DNA of 64,000 nt from Psococerastis gibbosa (GCA_963971405.1 OZ020488.1:31267089-31331088), one strand, 5' to 3'; shown: positions 12,106-22,614, numbered from the stretch's first letter. Made by a program: numbers and translations. The notes: a model not told the origin generated them from the sequence alone.

Positions 12106-15100
12106 CAGGGAACTCAATTCGATGTGCCTGCAGGATCTCTGGCGTTCAGTGTAATGCTGTTCACTGTTTCAGCAGCTGCGGCCGTAACATTGCTTCTCCT
12201 TCGCCGATATGTTCCCTTATTCGGAGGCGCTGAACTTGGAGGTCCTCCTGTTGCCCGTTATGTGTCTGTGACTTTCTTTATTATTTTGTGGGTTCTTTAT
12301 ATTACGGTATCTGCCCTCCAAGATGCTAAAGTTATTCAGGTATCTTTTTAATTAAAATATAAGTAGCCTAACGGCATTAATAATGCTGTTTTAAAAGAAT
12401 TATTAATCTAATAGATTAATATATTGCTTTCCAATTTATACGTAGTATAAGGAAAGCTTTGTGATGGTCGAAATTTTGGATTCCGAGATTTCAACGGATT
12501 TACACGTTTTGAGGTCCCAGGAACCAAAAAAAGTGGTTTTTACGAAATGTCTGTCTGTCTGTCTGTCTGTATGTCTATTCATCGATTAACGGGCAAACTA
12601 CTCGGCCGATTAGGATGAAATTTTTCATGTAGGTTCACAAAAATCATACCTCGGGACCGTTTATTTTTTTTATTTTGGGCTAACTCAATTTGGGGGGTTT
12701 TATTCTCAAAAAACTCCGAAAAAAACGTCTAAAAAAATTATTTCTGAAAAACGGCTAGAACGATTTCTTTTAAATGCACATATATTGTAGTCGTTATTGA
12801 TGTTGACAAAATGCGGGGGGTCGCTTGCCCCTTGATAGTTTACTTCTGCGGGTAAAAAAATAAAAATAACTCAATTTTCATGAAAAATGACTAAAAAATA
12901 ATTTTTCTGCGACACCTTTCTATCGATGATTTCTACCTTCAGGCATATTTTAGGTGTTAAATTGAGTAATTGCTTACCCAAAATATTATTTGGTTTTGTG
13001 CAAAAAAATTTTTTTTTTTTTGAAAAATGATAGAAATTTACGCTCAAATTCATTGCGTGCCCTGCCATTATTGCTGGGTGGTATTGCGTTGGTCTGACCT
13101 ATCTAGAATTTACCTCACCTCTAGTGACGTCAGCTGGACAAACCTCCTCTCTCTGCCCCCCCCCCCCCCCCCCCCCGAGATATCGGAAATTTAACCATAG
13201 GAAAATGATTTACCATGAAATTATTCATTTTCCCTATCTACTAATTTTGATAAATTGGAAAGCATGTTCGAGTAGAGTACACTCGGACCGGTTCTTTATA
13301 AATGTAGCCCTATCTAGACGAGATTATGTCTACTTAATCTAAGTTAAATTTTATAATTTTTTAACATATTTATTCAATATTTAGTACTGCAGACTGATTT
13401 TGTTTAGTAGATAGGAATTTTTCTCTAAATTTAGTAGGTCAATATGTAACCCAATGTTGAGTGACTTTCACAAATAGGCCTATCTATTGAACCTTTTTTG
13501 CATTATTATTTCTTGTAGTACGACCACTTAGATATTTTTTAGTCATAATTAATCATGATTTTATACAATACTCTATTAGTGCAGTACTGTTAAGTTATCA
13601 TCCAATAGCCCTCTGCATATTTGACTTCCTCGAGGATTAACAGTTTGACACCTAAAGGCGGTTTCCATCATCCCTTGAAAAGTCTCGGAAATGAATACTG
13701 TACGGCACTGTCATACATTGGGATATAAGGGCGCCGTCCATTATTCCTTGACTCCACTTTTCAAGCTATGTAGGGACCCCTCCTTAGTTCGAAATAGAAA
13801 AGGTAGCTGGTAAATAGGTTTCTTTTCAAGGCTATAATAGAGCTAAGATTTTCTCATCTTACCCCTAAGGAGAGTCGGGCTATATTGACAAGATGTTGGT
13901 CCAAATTATTACAGCATCAATTAAACTAAGTTAGAGTACTCGTATATTTTCAAAAAGGTTCTGAATTTCTGTAAAGTTCTTCTCCTGGTTAAAACTATGG
14001 GGTGGGATAAAACCTATATCGGTACTATGCTAAATACAGCTCATTCATTTCATTGCAGTTAGCCTACCTACATATTTTATTTAAATTCAATATACTGTAG
14101 GTACCTTAGATATAGTAATTAGTTACTCTTCCGATTTTATGAAGTCGATGGATTAGGATAGGCCAGTCCAAATTTTGCAGAGGTCGTTTAAACTTTCTAG
14201 GCTTGGCCTGCCCTACCTAGACTTATGTAGGCTACTATCATGTTCGCACTTTTGACTATTTATTCGTCAACTACTAGTATTATAATTTATATCAGTCTGA
14301 TAATTGGTCCATTTTTTTTTAAATAAAAGGTTAATCGCATGTAAACAATTAAATGAATGTATTCCATTGATCTCTTCAATCGCCTCTGTAGGTTAGGACC
14401 CATGTTACTTTACGACATCTTTCCGATCGCATGGCGTGTTGGCTCGCACAAGTACAAGTACACTACCGCCTTGGGACCCAAGTCGATAGTATCGAAGCCG
14501 ATATTATGACTATAAGTTAATTAATAGGCCTAAGCTATTGCAATATTGACTTACCATCCACGTCTTTTGTGAATATCTGCCCAATCGCCCAAAGTTGCTG
14601 ACTGTAAGCAGTGACGGCGGGTGTTTTCATGCTGAACACACATTTGCTGAAATTGCTCACGTTCTTTCCAACCGACTGCTGTGTAGTAAATGTCAGGGGT
14701 GGGCCCGCAAGTCCGATGATCGTGGCCAAACCGACCATTGCAAAGAGTGTGGCAAACAACACAACAAATTCACGCTTGTGCATCGCATAAAGACGCATAT
14801 GGACTGAACGTTCACATCGGTCATGATGGTAAGCAGGGGCTATGTATTTATTGAACTCACTAAACATATCGCTAAATTGGGCAAAAGCGTTTCTGACTTT
14901 TAGGCGCAGGCCACCCGAAGGAAGGTGATAGGAGTATCCCAAATTCACATCTTCTTTAGCCGACATTGTCTGATAGCCTATACTCACCAAACTTCTGCAT
15001 GAATATTAACCGATCAATGGAGCCTTGCGGCGCATGACTCAACATTGACTGACTGACTCTACCCGCTAGGTATAGGTGTACCCTCTTATTTTTAGTGCGG

Positions 15101-18100
15101 GAAACCCGACAGTAGATATTTTCTAAATACCGCAAACTGCTAACTACATTACAATAATAATATTTTTTAACTTGTTTTGAGGAAAGCTGCGTTATAGGTA
15201 AGTTATAATCAAAATGTAATAGGCCCATGGAGTATCCATTGTAATGTAATTAAACTCAACCTTCTGTATTCTACCAGAGATACATGTGAAATATCTTATG
15301 AAGTGACTTTTACCACTTAAGTTTGAAACTATTAAAGCGAGCCATATTTAACATGCAATGGAAAGGTAATAACTAATAATAGAAATACTTGCTGAAACTA
15401 TTTAAACTAACTAAAAATAGCGGGAATATTTTTATTTTGGATTTGTTTTGTTGGTCAAATTGCAGTTATGGCCGCCGGGAGTCGAAATATTTGGAAGCAG
15501 GAATTTCCTTGTTTTGGAATTATTTTAATTGAGTTTTTATATGTTCTTTAAGTAATATTGGTAAGTAATTATTCAATCAATTTCATATTGTTATTACGCA
15601 TTGAAGAAATGAATGGTAGTAGCTATGATATATTATAAACTTGTTGCAAGCACAACTACGCCCTAGTACCCTGTTCAGTTCTTATTGATATTATCATTAG
15701 TGATAAATTGATATTCCATAAGGTTTTGCTATCTATGTAATTTAATAAAGCTACAACTAGGCCTAAATTATTATAAAATGAAACTTTATATTATATCTTC
15801 GTAACGGGTTTATGTCCATGTTGTAATCATAAACCTTGAATCAGTTTCACAAAAATGAAGATAATTTGTGTATTGTAAGCCAATTGCTTTCAAAAACTCG
15901 GTCCTCCTGTCCTGCATTGCATTGCAACCGAGAGAACTACTGCTTTATTCTTTTTTTTTGTTGCGAAAATGTACTTGTGCAAGGTGACTTGTAAACTCCA
16001 TGGGGACCCAGAAAAATAATTGGAATTCAGATCCTCTACTTGCTCGGTGCTTGGGCTAGAGGTGCAGTGTGTAAGGCAATTTTAGACTGTCGTTAGGCCA
16101 ACTTAGTACTGACTGCAGATTTAATAATAAAACAGCAAAATATGGACTTCGAACCCCAGTACAGTGGTCAATTAAAGAAATAAAATACTATTGACTTACT
16201 CAGTCACATTGATAAGGAAAGTGTATTTGGATATCACGATAACAATAAAACAACTACAATGAAGTAAGTTAGGGGGATTAACCCTCGAGCTAACATTACG
16301 AGATAACTTCACTGTCATGCTTACGTTTAAGTGATGGTAGAAGAGAATCTTAAGAGGATATGTCACTTAGAAAATTTGCCCCCCAAAATTAAATACTTTT
16401 CATTTTTTATTTAATTAACTCAGCAAGTTATTAAAAATTTGGATCATCTAAGTTGTGGAAGACTACTTCGTGCATCATATAATCGGGTATTTTTACTTTT
16501 CGATTTTGTACTTCCTCCAAAAATCCCAGAATACGCGTAATCTTAGTCCGTTCTGGTATTTATGAAAGAACTAAGGTACTAAAAATTTAAAATGTCCTAT
16601 TAAATGATGCATGAAGCAGTCTTCTACAACTTCCATGAGCCAAGTCTTTAATGACTTGCTTTGTTAATGAAATAAATATCAATAAAAACAACAAATTTTG
16701 GGGTGCTCATTTTCTACGTTGCATATCCTCTTAATTGAAAACAATATTGTGTATTAACTTAAGAGCCTTAAATAATAATAAATAAATAAATAAAATAAAA
16801 ATTATTAACTGTGAAAGATACGTTTAACCCTTTCTTACCTCTAACTTTTACTTTAAAATTGGTGGGTTGAACATAACAAAATTGAAGACTATTAGTCGCT
16901 AATTCCAGGCTCATTTTTTAAGGGGGGGGGGGGTTGTAATGTAACATGTTTTTTCTTATTTATATATTTATTCTTATTTCTGGTAGCATGCAACTTTCCA
17001 AATTTTGACATGTTAAATAAGCTGGGCCATTAAGACGTATACCTTTGAATTCAAATGTACGCTAACAGGGGTTAAAAACCCCTCCCAAGTGTCAAGAAAC
17101 TAAAACGATTTTTGCTAACACCACGTTAACGGAGGGTCGAGATTCAAAGCTTGACATAAAAGGAAAGACTTCCCGCCTGGCCTAGGTCCACTCGACCCTA
17201 GTGGGTACATTAATCCGTAGAGGAAAAACTCAGCTGCCGGCATGTTGCTACCTGCTGATCACAACAACCCGAATAGAGCAGTGGTCCATAGAGAGGATCC
17301 TTTCACAGGGGATCCTTTTCAGAGAGGATAAGTTTCACAGGACTTGTACGAAGGAAACACTTTGCCCAATGTAAACACGGAATGACAAGATTAACCTGTT
17401 TATTTTGTGATTGACCTGCTCCTGCACCCGCTTGCTATAAAAGGGCCCTTAGGGGTCCAAATTAATATTATCTTACGGTTAGTGAGGTACATCCTCCAAA
17501 CGAAAGACTCCTCCTATTCAAGTCCATGTTAACCAAATATCCTCCCAAAATAGTTTCGCATTACGATGTTGTTGCTTTCCAATCAATACGTAGTAGGTAT
17601 AAGGAAAGCTTTATGACGGTCAAAATGTTCGACTCTGAGATTTCAACGGATTTACACGTTTTGAGGTCCCAGGAACCCAAAAAAGTGTTGTTTTACGAAA
17701 TGTCTGTCGCTCTGACTGACTGTGTTCATCGATTTACGGGCAAACTACTCGGTCGATTTTGATGAAATTTGGCATGTAGGCTCACAAAAATCAAGCCTCG
17801 GGACCATTTTTTTATATTTTGGGCTAACTCAATTTGGGGGGGTTTTATTCTCAAAAAACTAAAAAAAAAGTCTAAAAAACTTATTTCTCAAAGACGGCTC
17901 CAACGATTTCTTTTAAGTTCACACATATTGTAGTCGTTATTAATGTTAACAAAATGCGGTGGGTCGTTTGCCCCTTGATAGTTTGCTTCTGGGGGTAAAA
18001 AAATAAAAATAACTCAATTTTCATTAAAAATTAATAAAAAATAATTTTTCTGTGGAACCTTTCTATCGATGATTTCTACCTTCAAGTATGTTTTCGGTGT

Positions 18101-18576
18101 TTAATAAAGTAACAAAACGAAACAGGTTGCTTTCCCAAAAAAAATGTTTGGTTCTGTACAAAAAAATTATTTTTTGAAGAAATTATGGAAAATTCACGCT
18201 CCAGTACATTGCGTACCCTGTCATTGTTACTACTGTTACAATGTATTGGTCTGTTTGTTCCAGAATATACCATTGAGTTTTAAGGGGGTTTTGATATATT
18301 GAGGTGGACCCGAAATTTAAATCACAATATACTGTATTGTCAGATATACACTCACACAAATTCATTTCATACAGTGTTTCTGGATATAATCTGTGTTATC
18401 TAAGATATTTCTGGCTCTTATGTTATTTTACGGACCCCCTGCCCCCTCTCTTATCTCTTATCTTATAGGATAGAATTATTGGTGTCAGTCCTTCTATTAC
18501 CATCATTGCTATTTTAAATGCATTTATAGTGTATGCATTGTACATGGCTCGAAAACAGAAAGAGAAAGTTATTTAA
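6693..18576 (+). CDS. Calx: Na+/Ca2+ exchanger (NCX/Calx), complete, 12 coding exons
   Basis: Plasma-membrane antiporter of the SLC8 family, which extrudes Ca2+ in exchange for Na+. Coding exons: 6693-6923, 7291-7587, 7881-8115, 8604-8739, 8973-9263, 9484-9731, 9985-10187, 10272-10407, 10928-11257, 11436-11614, 12109-12339, 18469-18576. Phases agree at every junction and the sum is 875 codons including TAA (874 aa; family usual about 900-970). Domains in order: N-terminal membrane segments with alpha-1 repeat ([14 protein letters not shown], about 113-126); regulatory loop from about 240; Calx-beta domains CBD1 (about 330-479) and CBD2 (about 480-592), each ending in an acidic DDD/NDD calcium-site motif; alpha-2 repeat ([12 protein letters not shown], about 708-719); final membrane helices and a basic tail. 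An in-frame TGA at 6687-6689 supports the ATG. No cleavable signal peptide is evident. A polyadenylation signal AATAAA lies at 18625-18630. Exon coordinates were read by eye from splice sites and homology. Confidence 0.93.
7291..7587 (+). CDS. Calx: NCX exon 2, alpha-1 repeat
   Basis: Acceptor TTTTACAG and donor AAG|GTGGGT; 99 codons, phase 0 at both ends. It carries the ion-binding alpha-1 core with GTSAPE (vertebrate NCX has GSSAPE here) and [14 protein letters not shown]. The loop before the [14 protein letters not shown] motif is acidic. Confidence 0.93.
7881..8115 (+). CDS. Calx: NCX exon 3, membrane helices and start of cytoplasmic loop
   Basis: Acceptor GTTTCAG and donor GAGA|GTGAGT. 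It encodes two hydrophobic helices ([19 protein letters not shown] and the [12 protein letters not shown] stretch), then a basic stretch ([11 protein letters not shown]) at the start of the large regulatory loop, where the inhibitory XIP segment lies in family members. Confidence 0.9.
8604..8739 (+). CDS. Calx: NCX exon 4, regulatory loop
   Basis: Acceptor TGTTTCAG and donor CTAA|GTATGT. It encodes a charged helical loop segment (about aa 255-299) containing [21 protein letters not shown]. Phases match exon 3 (one base carried in) and exon 5 (two bases carried out). Confidence 0.85.
8973..9263 (+). CDS. Calx: NCX exon 5, loop and start of CBD1
   Basis: Acceptor TATGGCAG and donor AATAAG|GTATTC. 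It encodes the [16 protein letters not shown] segment, which precedes CBD1 in family members, then the first CBD1 strands ([32 protein letters not shown]). Confidence 0.88.
9484..9731 (+). CDS. Calx: NCX exon 6, rest of CBD1
   Basis: Acceptor CTTCCAG and donor GATA|GTGGGT. It encodes the second half of the first Calx-beta domain: [22 protein letters not shown], the [17 protein letters not shown] calcium-site helix and terminal TIIDDD. Confidence 0.9.
9985..10187 (+). CDS. Calx: NCX exon 7, first half of CBD2
   Basis: Acceptor ATTTCAG and donor GACAG|GTAGGT. It starts [19 protein letters not shown], the typical opening of the second Calx-beta domain, and continues through [11 protein letters not shown]. 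No duplicated or mutually exclusive copy of this exon is visible nearby. Confidence 0.9.
10272..10407 (+). CDS. Calx: NCX exon 8, second half of CBD2
   Basis: Acceptor ATTTCAG. It encodes [20 protein letters not shown] and ends VAVTITNDD. The donor is weak (GACGACG|GTTGGT), but joining it to exon 9 restores the family pattern DDAFNNIV in phase. Intron 7 before it is only 84 bp. Confidence 0.85.
10928..11257 (+). CDS. Calx: NCX exon 9, end of loop and C-terminal membrane helices
   Basis: Acceptor GGTTTCAG and donor CACTG|GTAAGT. It encodes the end of the regulatory loop ([37 protein letters not shown]), then membrane segments with [20 protein letters not shown] and [18 protein letters not shown] leading to alpha-2. 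Confidence 0.93.
11436..11614 (+). CDS. Calx: NCX exon 10, alpha-2 repeat
   Basis: Acceptor TTGTTTTAG and donor TCAAAG|GTATGT. It encodes the second ion-coordinating repeat ([20 protein letters not shown]), then [20 protein letters not shown] and [13 protein letters not shown], the most conserved part of the family. Confidence 0.95.
12109..12339 (+). CDS. Calx: NCX exon 11, penultimate membrane helices
   Basis: Preceded by an unbroken T tract of about 28 bases and CAG, an extreme polypyrimidine tract. It encodes [40 protein letters not shown] and a further helix. Donor TTCAG|GTATCT, phase 0. Confidence 0.92.
12425..13295 (+). repeat. Repeat family B, copy 1 (about 870 bp)
   Basis: Starts TTGCTTTCCAATTTATACG and has TTTCAACGGATTTACACG and a GTCT microsatellite. 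A C run of about 20 bases lies near its end. It closes with ATAAATTGGAAAGCATGTTC, partly inverted to the start. Copies: 17572-18262 (+), 52826-53674 (-), fragments 5100-5262 and 41438-41675. No coding potential seen; probably a non-autonomous DNA element. Confidence 0.75.
14321..14490 (+). repeat. Repeat family C, copy 2
   Basis: Matches copy 1 through CATGTAAACAATTAAATGAA, TCGCCTCTGTAGGTTAG and GCTCGCACAAGTACAAG. It lies just downstream of the TMEM181 exon donor. Confidence 0.65.
14555..14966 (-). CDS. TMEM181: TMEM181 family protein, first coding exon (partial gene)
   Basis: TMEM181 is a multi-pass membrane protein. The exon reads from ATG at 14966 for 137 codons plus one base, to a canonical donor GATG|GTAAGT (GT at 14554-14553). 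Features: a soluble N-terminus with [35 protein letters not shown] leading into the first membrane helix (about 67-88, ending GLAGPP); then a lumenal region with KNVSNFSK and TAYSQQLW. The signature MRLYxxxKRxFV...GxxGP...YxQQLW is how I recognise the family (from memory, not a search). An acceptor-like CAG lies just before the ATG, so a 5'UTR exon may precede it. No further TMEM181 exon was found in the window; the rest would lie leftwards, antisense to NCX or beyond position 1. Confidence 0.72.
16354..16730. mobile_element. Fold-back element, family E copy 1, TTAA-flanked
   Basis: Arms of roughly 190 bp are inverted copies of each other: GAGGATATG, AATTAACTCAGCAAGTTATT and CATCTAAGTTGTGGAAGAC on the left, their complements on the right. 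TTAA lies at 16350-16353 and 16731-16734. Related copies at 35627-36001 and 39269-39772. Probably a piggyBac-type MITE by its TTAA target. Confidence 0.7.
17572..18262 (+). repeat. Repeat family B, copy 2
   Basis: Same orientation as copy 1 and in the same NCX intron, so the two flank TMEM181 exon 1 as direct repeats about 4.3 kb apart (end to start). It is about 180 bp shorter, missing the C-run end. Confidence 0.72.
18469..18576 (+). CDS. Calx: NCX exon 12, C-terminal helix and stop
   Basis: It lies 6.1 kb downstream of exon 11. Acceptor TCTTATAG, phase 0. It encodes 35 residues: [20 protein letters not shown], then a short helix end and the basic tail MARKQKEKV, with TAA at 18574-18576. 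The hydrophobic helix is what the family requires at this point. Confidence 0.8.
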   Translation, partial: DRIIGVSPSITIIAILNAFIVYALYMARKQKEKVI

Positions 18577-18624
18577 TTCGAGACATTTTGTTCCCTGCTA
18601 TGTTTAACATTATTTGAACTTCCT

Positions 18625-18630
18625 AATAAA
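18625..18630 (+). terminator. Probable NCX polyadenylation signal
   Basis: AATAAA lies 49 bases after the NCX stop codon, in an AT-rich 3' region. Position and sequence fit; the cleavage site is not determined. Confidence 0.55.
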
Positions 18631-19024
18631 CCTCTTTCCTAATTCCTATAGAAATCCATAAGTAAATGACGTCAAATCCCACTGTTGTGATTGGCACGGT
18701 TGGGCAAATTATCTGATTGGTTGGGCGCAAGCATTTCCTAAAGAGGTCTATTAACATATAAACATTAATATACTATCCTTAGGTTTTCTTCTTATCACAC
18801 GGCATTATTTTCATCGCAGGATGTACATTGTATAATTAATTCTATGTCAATAACCCCATTATTATGTAAAGCAAGCCAGCGTATATTTGCTGCCAAAGTA
18901 CTCGTATGCATCGGTACGTCTGTCTTTCATGAAGAAAATTCTTGCATCAAGTAACTAACTTGTTAAGCAACTTTCACAAGGCTTCAAAACGATAACTAGT
19001 TTACCTACAAGGCAACCACCCATC
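18631..19024. other. NCX downstream flank
   Basis: AT-rich, no gene or repeat recognised. Confidence 0.4.
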
Positions 19025-19036
19025 TGTGGCCGCTAT

Positions 19037-19324
19037 GTAGTAGTAGTAGTGTTCGTCGGGTTAATAACGACTTAGGCCTCATATTTGGGCCCATAGAGCG
19101 ACCCCGACTTGACTGTCCTACGCCAGCCCATAGGACAGTGGACCTCCTGATTATAGTGGATTCCGAACCACTTGGGAAACACAGTGAAGCCACACGATTA
19201 GTTCGGTGGTGACCAGGACAAGTCCTACCATGTTTCCCTACTGGCACTGTGCACAAGACCAAGTTATCTGCAGCTTTGAACCTGCTCTGGTTCGCTGGAT
19301 TCAACTTGGTATGGCGGCCGGCTT
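19037..19324 (-). mobile_element. SINE family A, copy 2
   Basis: Perfect 12-bp duplication TGTGGCCGCTAT at 19025-19036 and 19325-19336. The (ACT)n tail appears as GTAGTAGTAGTAGTG at the left edge. Very similar to copy 1, implying fairly recent activity. Confidence 0.82.
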
Positions 19325-19336
19325 TGTGGCCGCTAT

Positions 19337-20454
19337 AGGTTGAGGTACAAAAAATATGGAACATTTTCCCGCTGCAGGCGCACAAGAAGTAACATGTGAC
19401 TGAGGACTCACTAATTGTATGAAATGATGTGAAACAAATTTACTGGAAGCTAGAATGAAAATTGACTAGATCCTACAACACGCCAGGCTGTGCAGGGTTG
19501 TTTGTGAATGTTGCTGATAAGGCAGAATATCAACTGAGATGAGAGTTTAAAGAGTAAAAATATTTTTTGTGAGTTCAGCAGTGCTCATGCATTTATACAA
19601 ATAATAAAAATAAAACAAAAGCTTTTACGATTTTTTTTTGGTTATTATTTTTAAAGGGATAAGTTCGTTTACCAACTGCCTGTATTATTATTATACAGTA
19701 ATTGATTTCAACCAGACAGAATTAATCGCACCACTTGACACCTATTATACAGATGGATGGAATCACACCAAACAACCTATAAAAAAAGGGTATAAAGCCA
19801 AATATAGGCAAGTTGGAGGTATCACTAGCGAGGTTGCGCATAGGACATACACATTTAACTCACTCATACCTAATGGGTAAAGACCTACCGCCCTAATGCA
19901 ACCAATGTGCTTGCCTATTTACTGTGTAACACATGCTCACAGATTGTCCAACCTACCAGACGGCTGGTACAATGTATAATATAAAATCCGCACTCCCATT
20001 AATCATTAATCCTGGGGGGGGGGGGGGGGGGGGCGCGCGCGATACTAACATTGCCATCTCACTTTCAGCCTTTCTCCAGTACACTAAACTCCTATCACTA
20101 TTATGAAACCCCCATACTTCATAGCCGTCGCATTACCTTCGTTAAGTTAGTCCTGGCGCATATGCCACAAAAGTGGCCTAGCGCCCTTACAAAAAAAAAT
20201 ATATATATTTAAATTGATTGAAAAAAAAACTGAATCCTGGACGATCTTACCATAGGAGATAGTATAGGGGTGTCTAACAGTGTAAAAGCCATAATGAGAT
20301 CATCCCTAATATTTATTATTTGCCTGCTCAGTACTAAGTCAAGCTGTACAGTGTATGATAAGGAACACTATTGGTTTAATATAGTCCGACTTATTTAAAA
20401 ACAATAGATACTGTATTATCAGCTGTGTAGCAGTAGACGTGAACAGGCAGAGCG
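19337..20454. other. Intergenic, no gene recognised
   Basis: Contains an 80-codon open frame (19638-19880, plus) that I cannot assign, and a G run of about 18 bases at 20015-20032 followed by CGCGCGCG. Confidence 0.35.
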
Positions 20455-21853
20455 CAGTGGCGTGGCGTGCGAGATGGTCTCTATAATCAGTACTCAGTAG
20501 TCAGTGGACGGTCGCCTAGGGAGCTGAGCGGTCACCCAGGTGTGGCTGGAGTTTAGTGAAAGTTGCGAATACATACAATTTTCGCAACAAGCAGTGTGGT
20601 AACAGTGTTTTGTTTCTGTGCGTGTGTGTGAAGCCATATCTGTTTGGCTATAATCCTTAGTTTCCAAAGACTTTCGTTGTTCTCATTGGTGAGTAGTTTA
20701 TATATGCTGCTGGTTATTTCATGGCGCTTGGGTTGAAATAATATTAGTGAGGAAAATCGTGAATGTTTACCTCGAAATGTCCGACCCCACAGGATTCTTT
20801 GGCACCTGGCCAATGTTTCCCATTCATAACACAATAGACTAAGCTGATCTCCCCCTTACAAATGAATTTACAAAATATTATATTTTCCCATGTTCTGTTC
20901 AAGATTAATCGGTAATAATATTATAATTATTTTCTACGGTCCGCCCCGGCCGCCACATCGCGTAGGGTCGCCAAATTTGACAAAAACTAGTCAACATGCA
21001 TTTATGCAACAAAAAAATTACAATATAAAACTAAGTTAACATTGAAAATTAAAAATAACAAAATATACTGTAATTATTAGGATTCCATTGTGGGTTTATA
21101 TGGGCAGCACCAACCTGCAATAACGCTGGCTTATAAACGTTTTGACACTTTCTCTATCATTGCCTAATGTGAGAGAGGTCTTTCTGTAATTGGCAAAAAA
21201 GCTATTTTCGAACGTCAATGTCTACAGGCTGAACTCTCTTTTGTATGCATGGGCGCCTCGTCCATTGAACGAACAACTGAATAAGGCGACCCCTTAAAGC
21301 CCCGCGCTTTTGTAAAAACTCATTATTTTGCGCCTATTTATTGAAAAAGTTTCCTCCGTTTCCAGTTTTGTTAATTAAAGCCTTCGTCTGAAAAATAAAA
21401 TAAAAATTCCTGATAAAATGCGTTGAACCCCATTGAAGCATTAAAAATGTCCCATCGGTGTAACTCTTAGACCCTCTGTTTCGACCACTTTAGGTATAGG
21501 TCTGTAAATTTTAAATTTGGCTGCTGTCAAAATTCGTGCCTATTTTTTCGGGAAATTCCCCCGGGGAGACCCCCGAATCCCCATTTTTCCAATTGTATTC
21601 TTTGCTTGTACAATCTAAGCATTGCTGCGGTCAAAATGCTTGAAACTCCAATATTTCAGGCCAATTTTATCAAACTATTTCCCCGAGGGAGGCCCTCGGG
21701 CACCAGCGGAAGGGACACTGAGGTCATACCTCCTAATTTTAAAGCTGTACACGTCCATCAGAATGGCTTTCCCCTTTTTCAACATTTGTATAAAAAGGGG
21801 GGTGGGGCAAATGATACACCGCCCCCCTTCGACAACTTATCGCTTCGCCACTG
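20455..21853 (+). pseudogene. Decayed hAT transposon with relic of transposase C-terminus
   Basis: The left end CAGTGGCG and right end CGCCACTG are inverted, but no 8-bp duplication is visible, so the ends are tentative. Around 21165-21280 the plus strand, allowing frameshifts, resembles the hAT C-terminal dimerisation region (a GAGAGAGGTCTTTC stretch, AATGTCTACAGGCTGAACTC, then TCCATTGAACG). Stops and shifts abound. The remainder is the GC-patchy non-coding tail usual for such elements. The class call rests on pattern memory. Confidence 0.4.
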
Positions 21854-22270
21854 CGTCCAATTAATTGAAGAAAAAAAACTAGTGGTAGCCGGTAGGCATT
21901 GCTAAATAAAGGAATATGATGAAAGCATGGCTGTCTAGTTGTGGGCCTGATGAGCCGTGGTCGAAAGAAACTGCAGCAGACATTTTTAGTTAAAGCCTCT
22001 GTGATTGTTCAAGAAAGTCTATTATACAGGCATAGGGAAGCTGGGAAATGATCCGCAAGAATTTTTTCAAATCTATTGTATGCTTGGTTACCTTTCATTG
22101 TTTTTCTGAGTTACTTCTACATAAATGTGTGTTATGCTTAGAGCTCTCTGGAGGGAGAGACTCGAAGGGCTGCCTTCACGGATCTCCTGCAAGCTTATTT
22201 CAACATTAATAGTAATATGCTGTGATGTAGAAATTAGTTATTTAAGTACTGGTTTCTCATTTTTTTCCAG
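21854..22270. other. PI4KB 5' flank or intron preceding exon 1
   Basis: The promoter and any 5'UTR exon of PI4KB should be in or before this stretch; no specific element can be pointed to. Confidence 0.35.
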
Positions 22271-22614
22271 TGTTGTGCCCGTGACATAATGTGCCCCTCC
22301 TTCGACCGGACGTGGCTGACGCGGTGATGCTGTGGGGATGACGGAGGCGGGCGCCATGTTGGCAGCGCCGCGCGGCGGCAGGGACGCGGTGCCACCCGTC
22401 CACGGCCGCCCTGCAACCGTCCGCTGTAAGCTGACCACCCACCAGCGGAACCTGTCCCTTGACTTCCGGTCCATGGGAATCCTCCTGCCCCCCGTCACCG
22501 AGGTCACCACCACCCACCACCAGCGGAATCGAAGCCTCGACTCTGCACTCCAACGCATTCCCGAGGTTGACATTACACCTAGTCCCGACAGTGAATATCC
22601 GTCCACCTCGTCAG
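22271..22614 (+). CDS. PI4KB: PI4KB exon 1 (coding from 22338)
   Basis: Acceptor TTTTTTCCAG at 22270, so a 5'UTR exon lies upstream, unidentified. It is GC-rich compared with the flanks. ATG at 22338 is the first after an in-frame stop. It encodes aa 1-92, with HQRNLSLDF and HQRNRSLDS, then RIPEVDITPSPD. Donor TCAG|GTCAGT. An antisense open frame here is a shadow of the GC-rich coding sequence. Confidence 0.8.

Larger units (their letters stand above)
12340..18468 (+). other. NCX intron 11 (6.1 kb), repeat-rich and containing an antisense gene exon
   Basis: The other ten NCX introns are 84-520 bp, so this one is greatly expanded. It holds two direct copies of repeat family B (12425-13295, 17572-18262), a family C repeat (14321-14490), the TMEM181 exon (14555-14966, minus) and a TTAA-flanked fold-back element (16354-16730). 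I see nothing assignable in 13296-14320, 14970-16349 or 16735-17571 apart from a G run at 16922-16933. Confidence 0.85.

Noticed and set aside
14956-15228. 90-codon minus-strand frame just upstream of the TMEM181 ATG
   Set aside because: Different frame from TMEM181, no family similarity; probably 5' flank or UTR.
19005-19385. 126-codon minus-strand frame, similar to frames at 1951 and 50244
   Set aside because: All are translations of SINE family A copies, which carry target duplications and tails.
22238-22606. Long minus-strand open frames opposite PI4KB exon 1
   Set aside because: Shadows caused by the GC-rich coding exon; the plus-strand frame has splice sites and family motifs.
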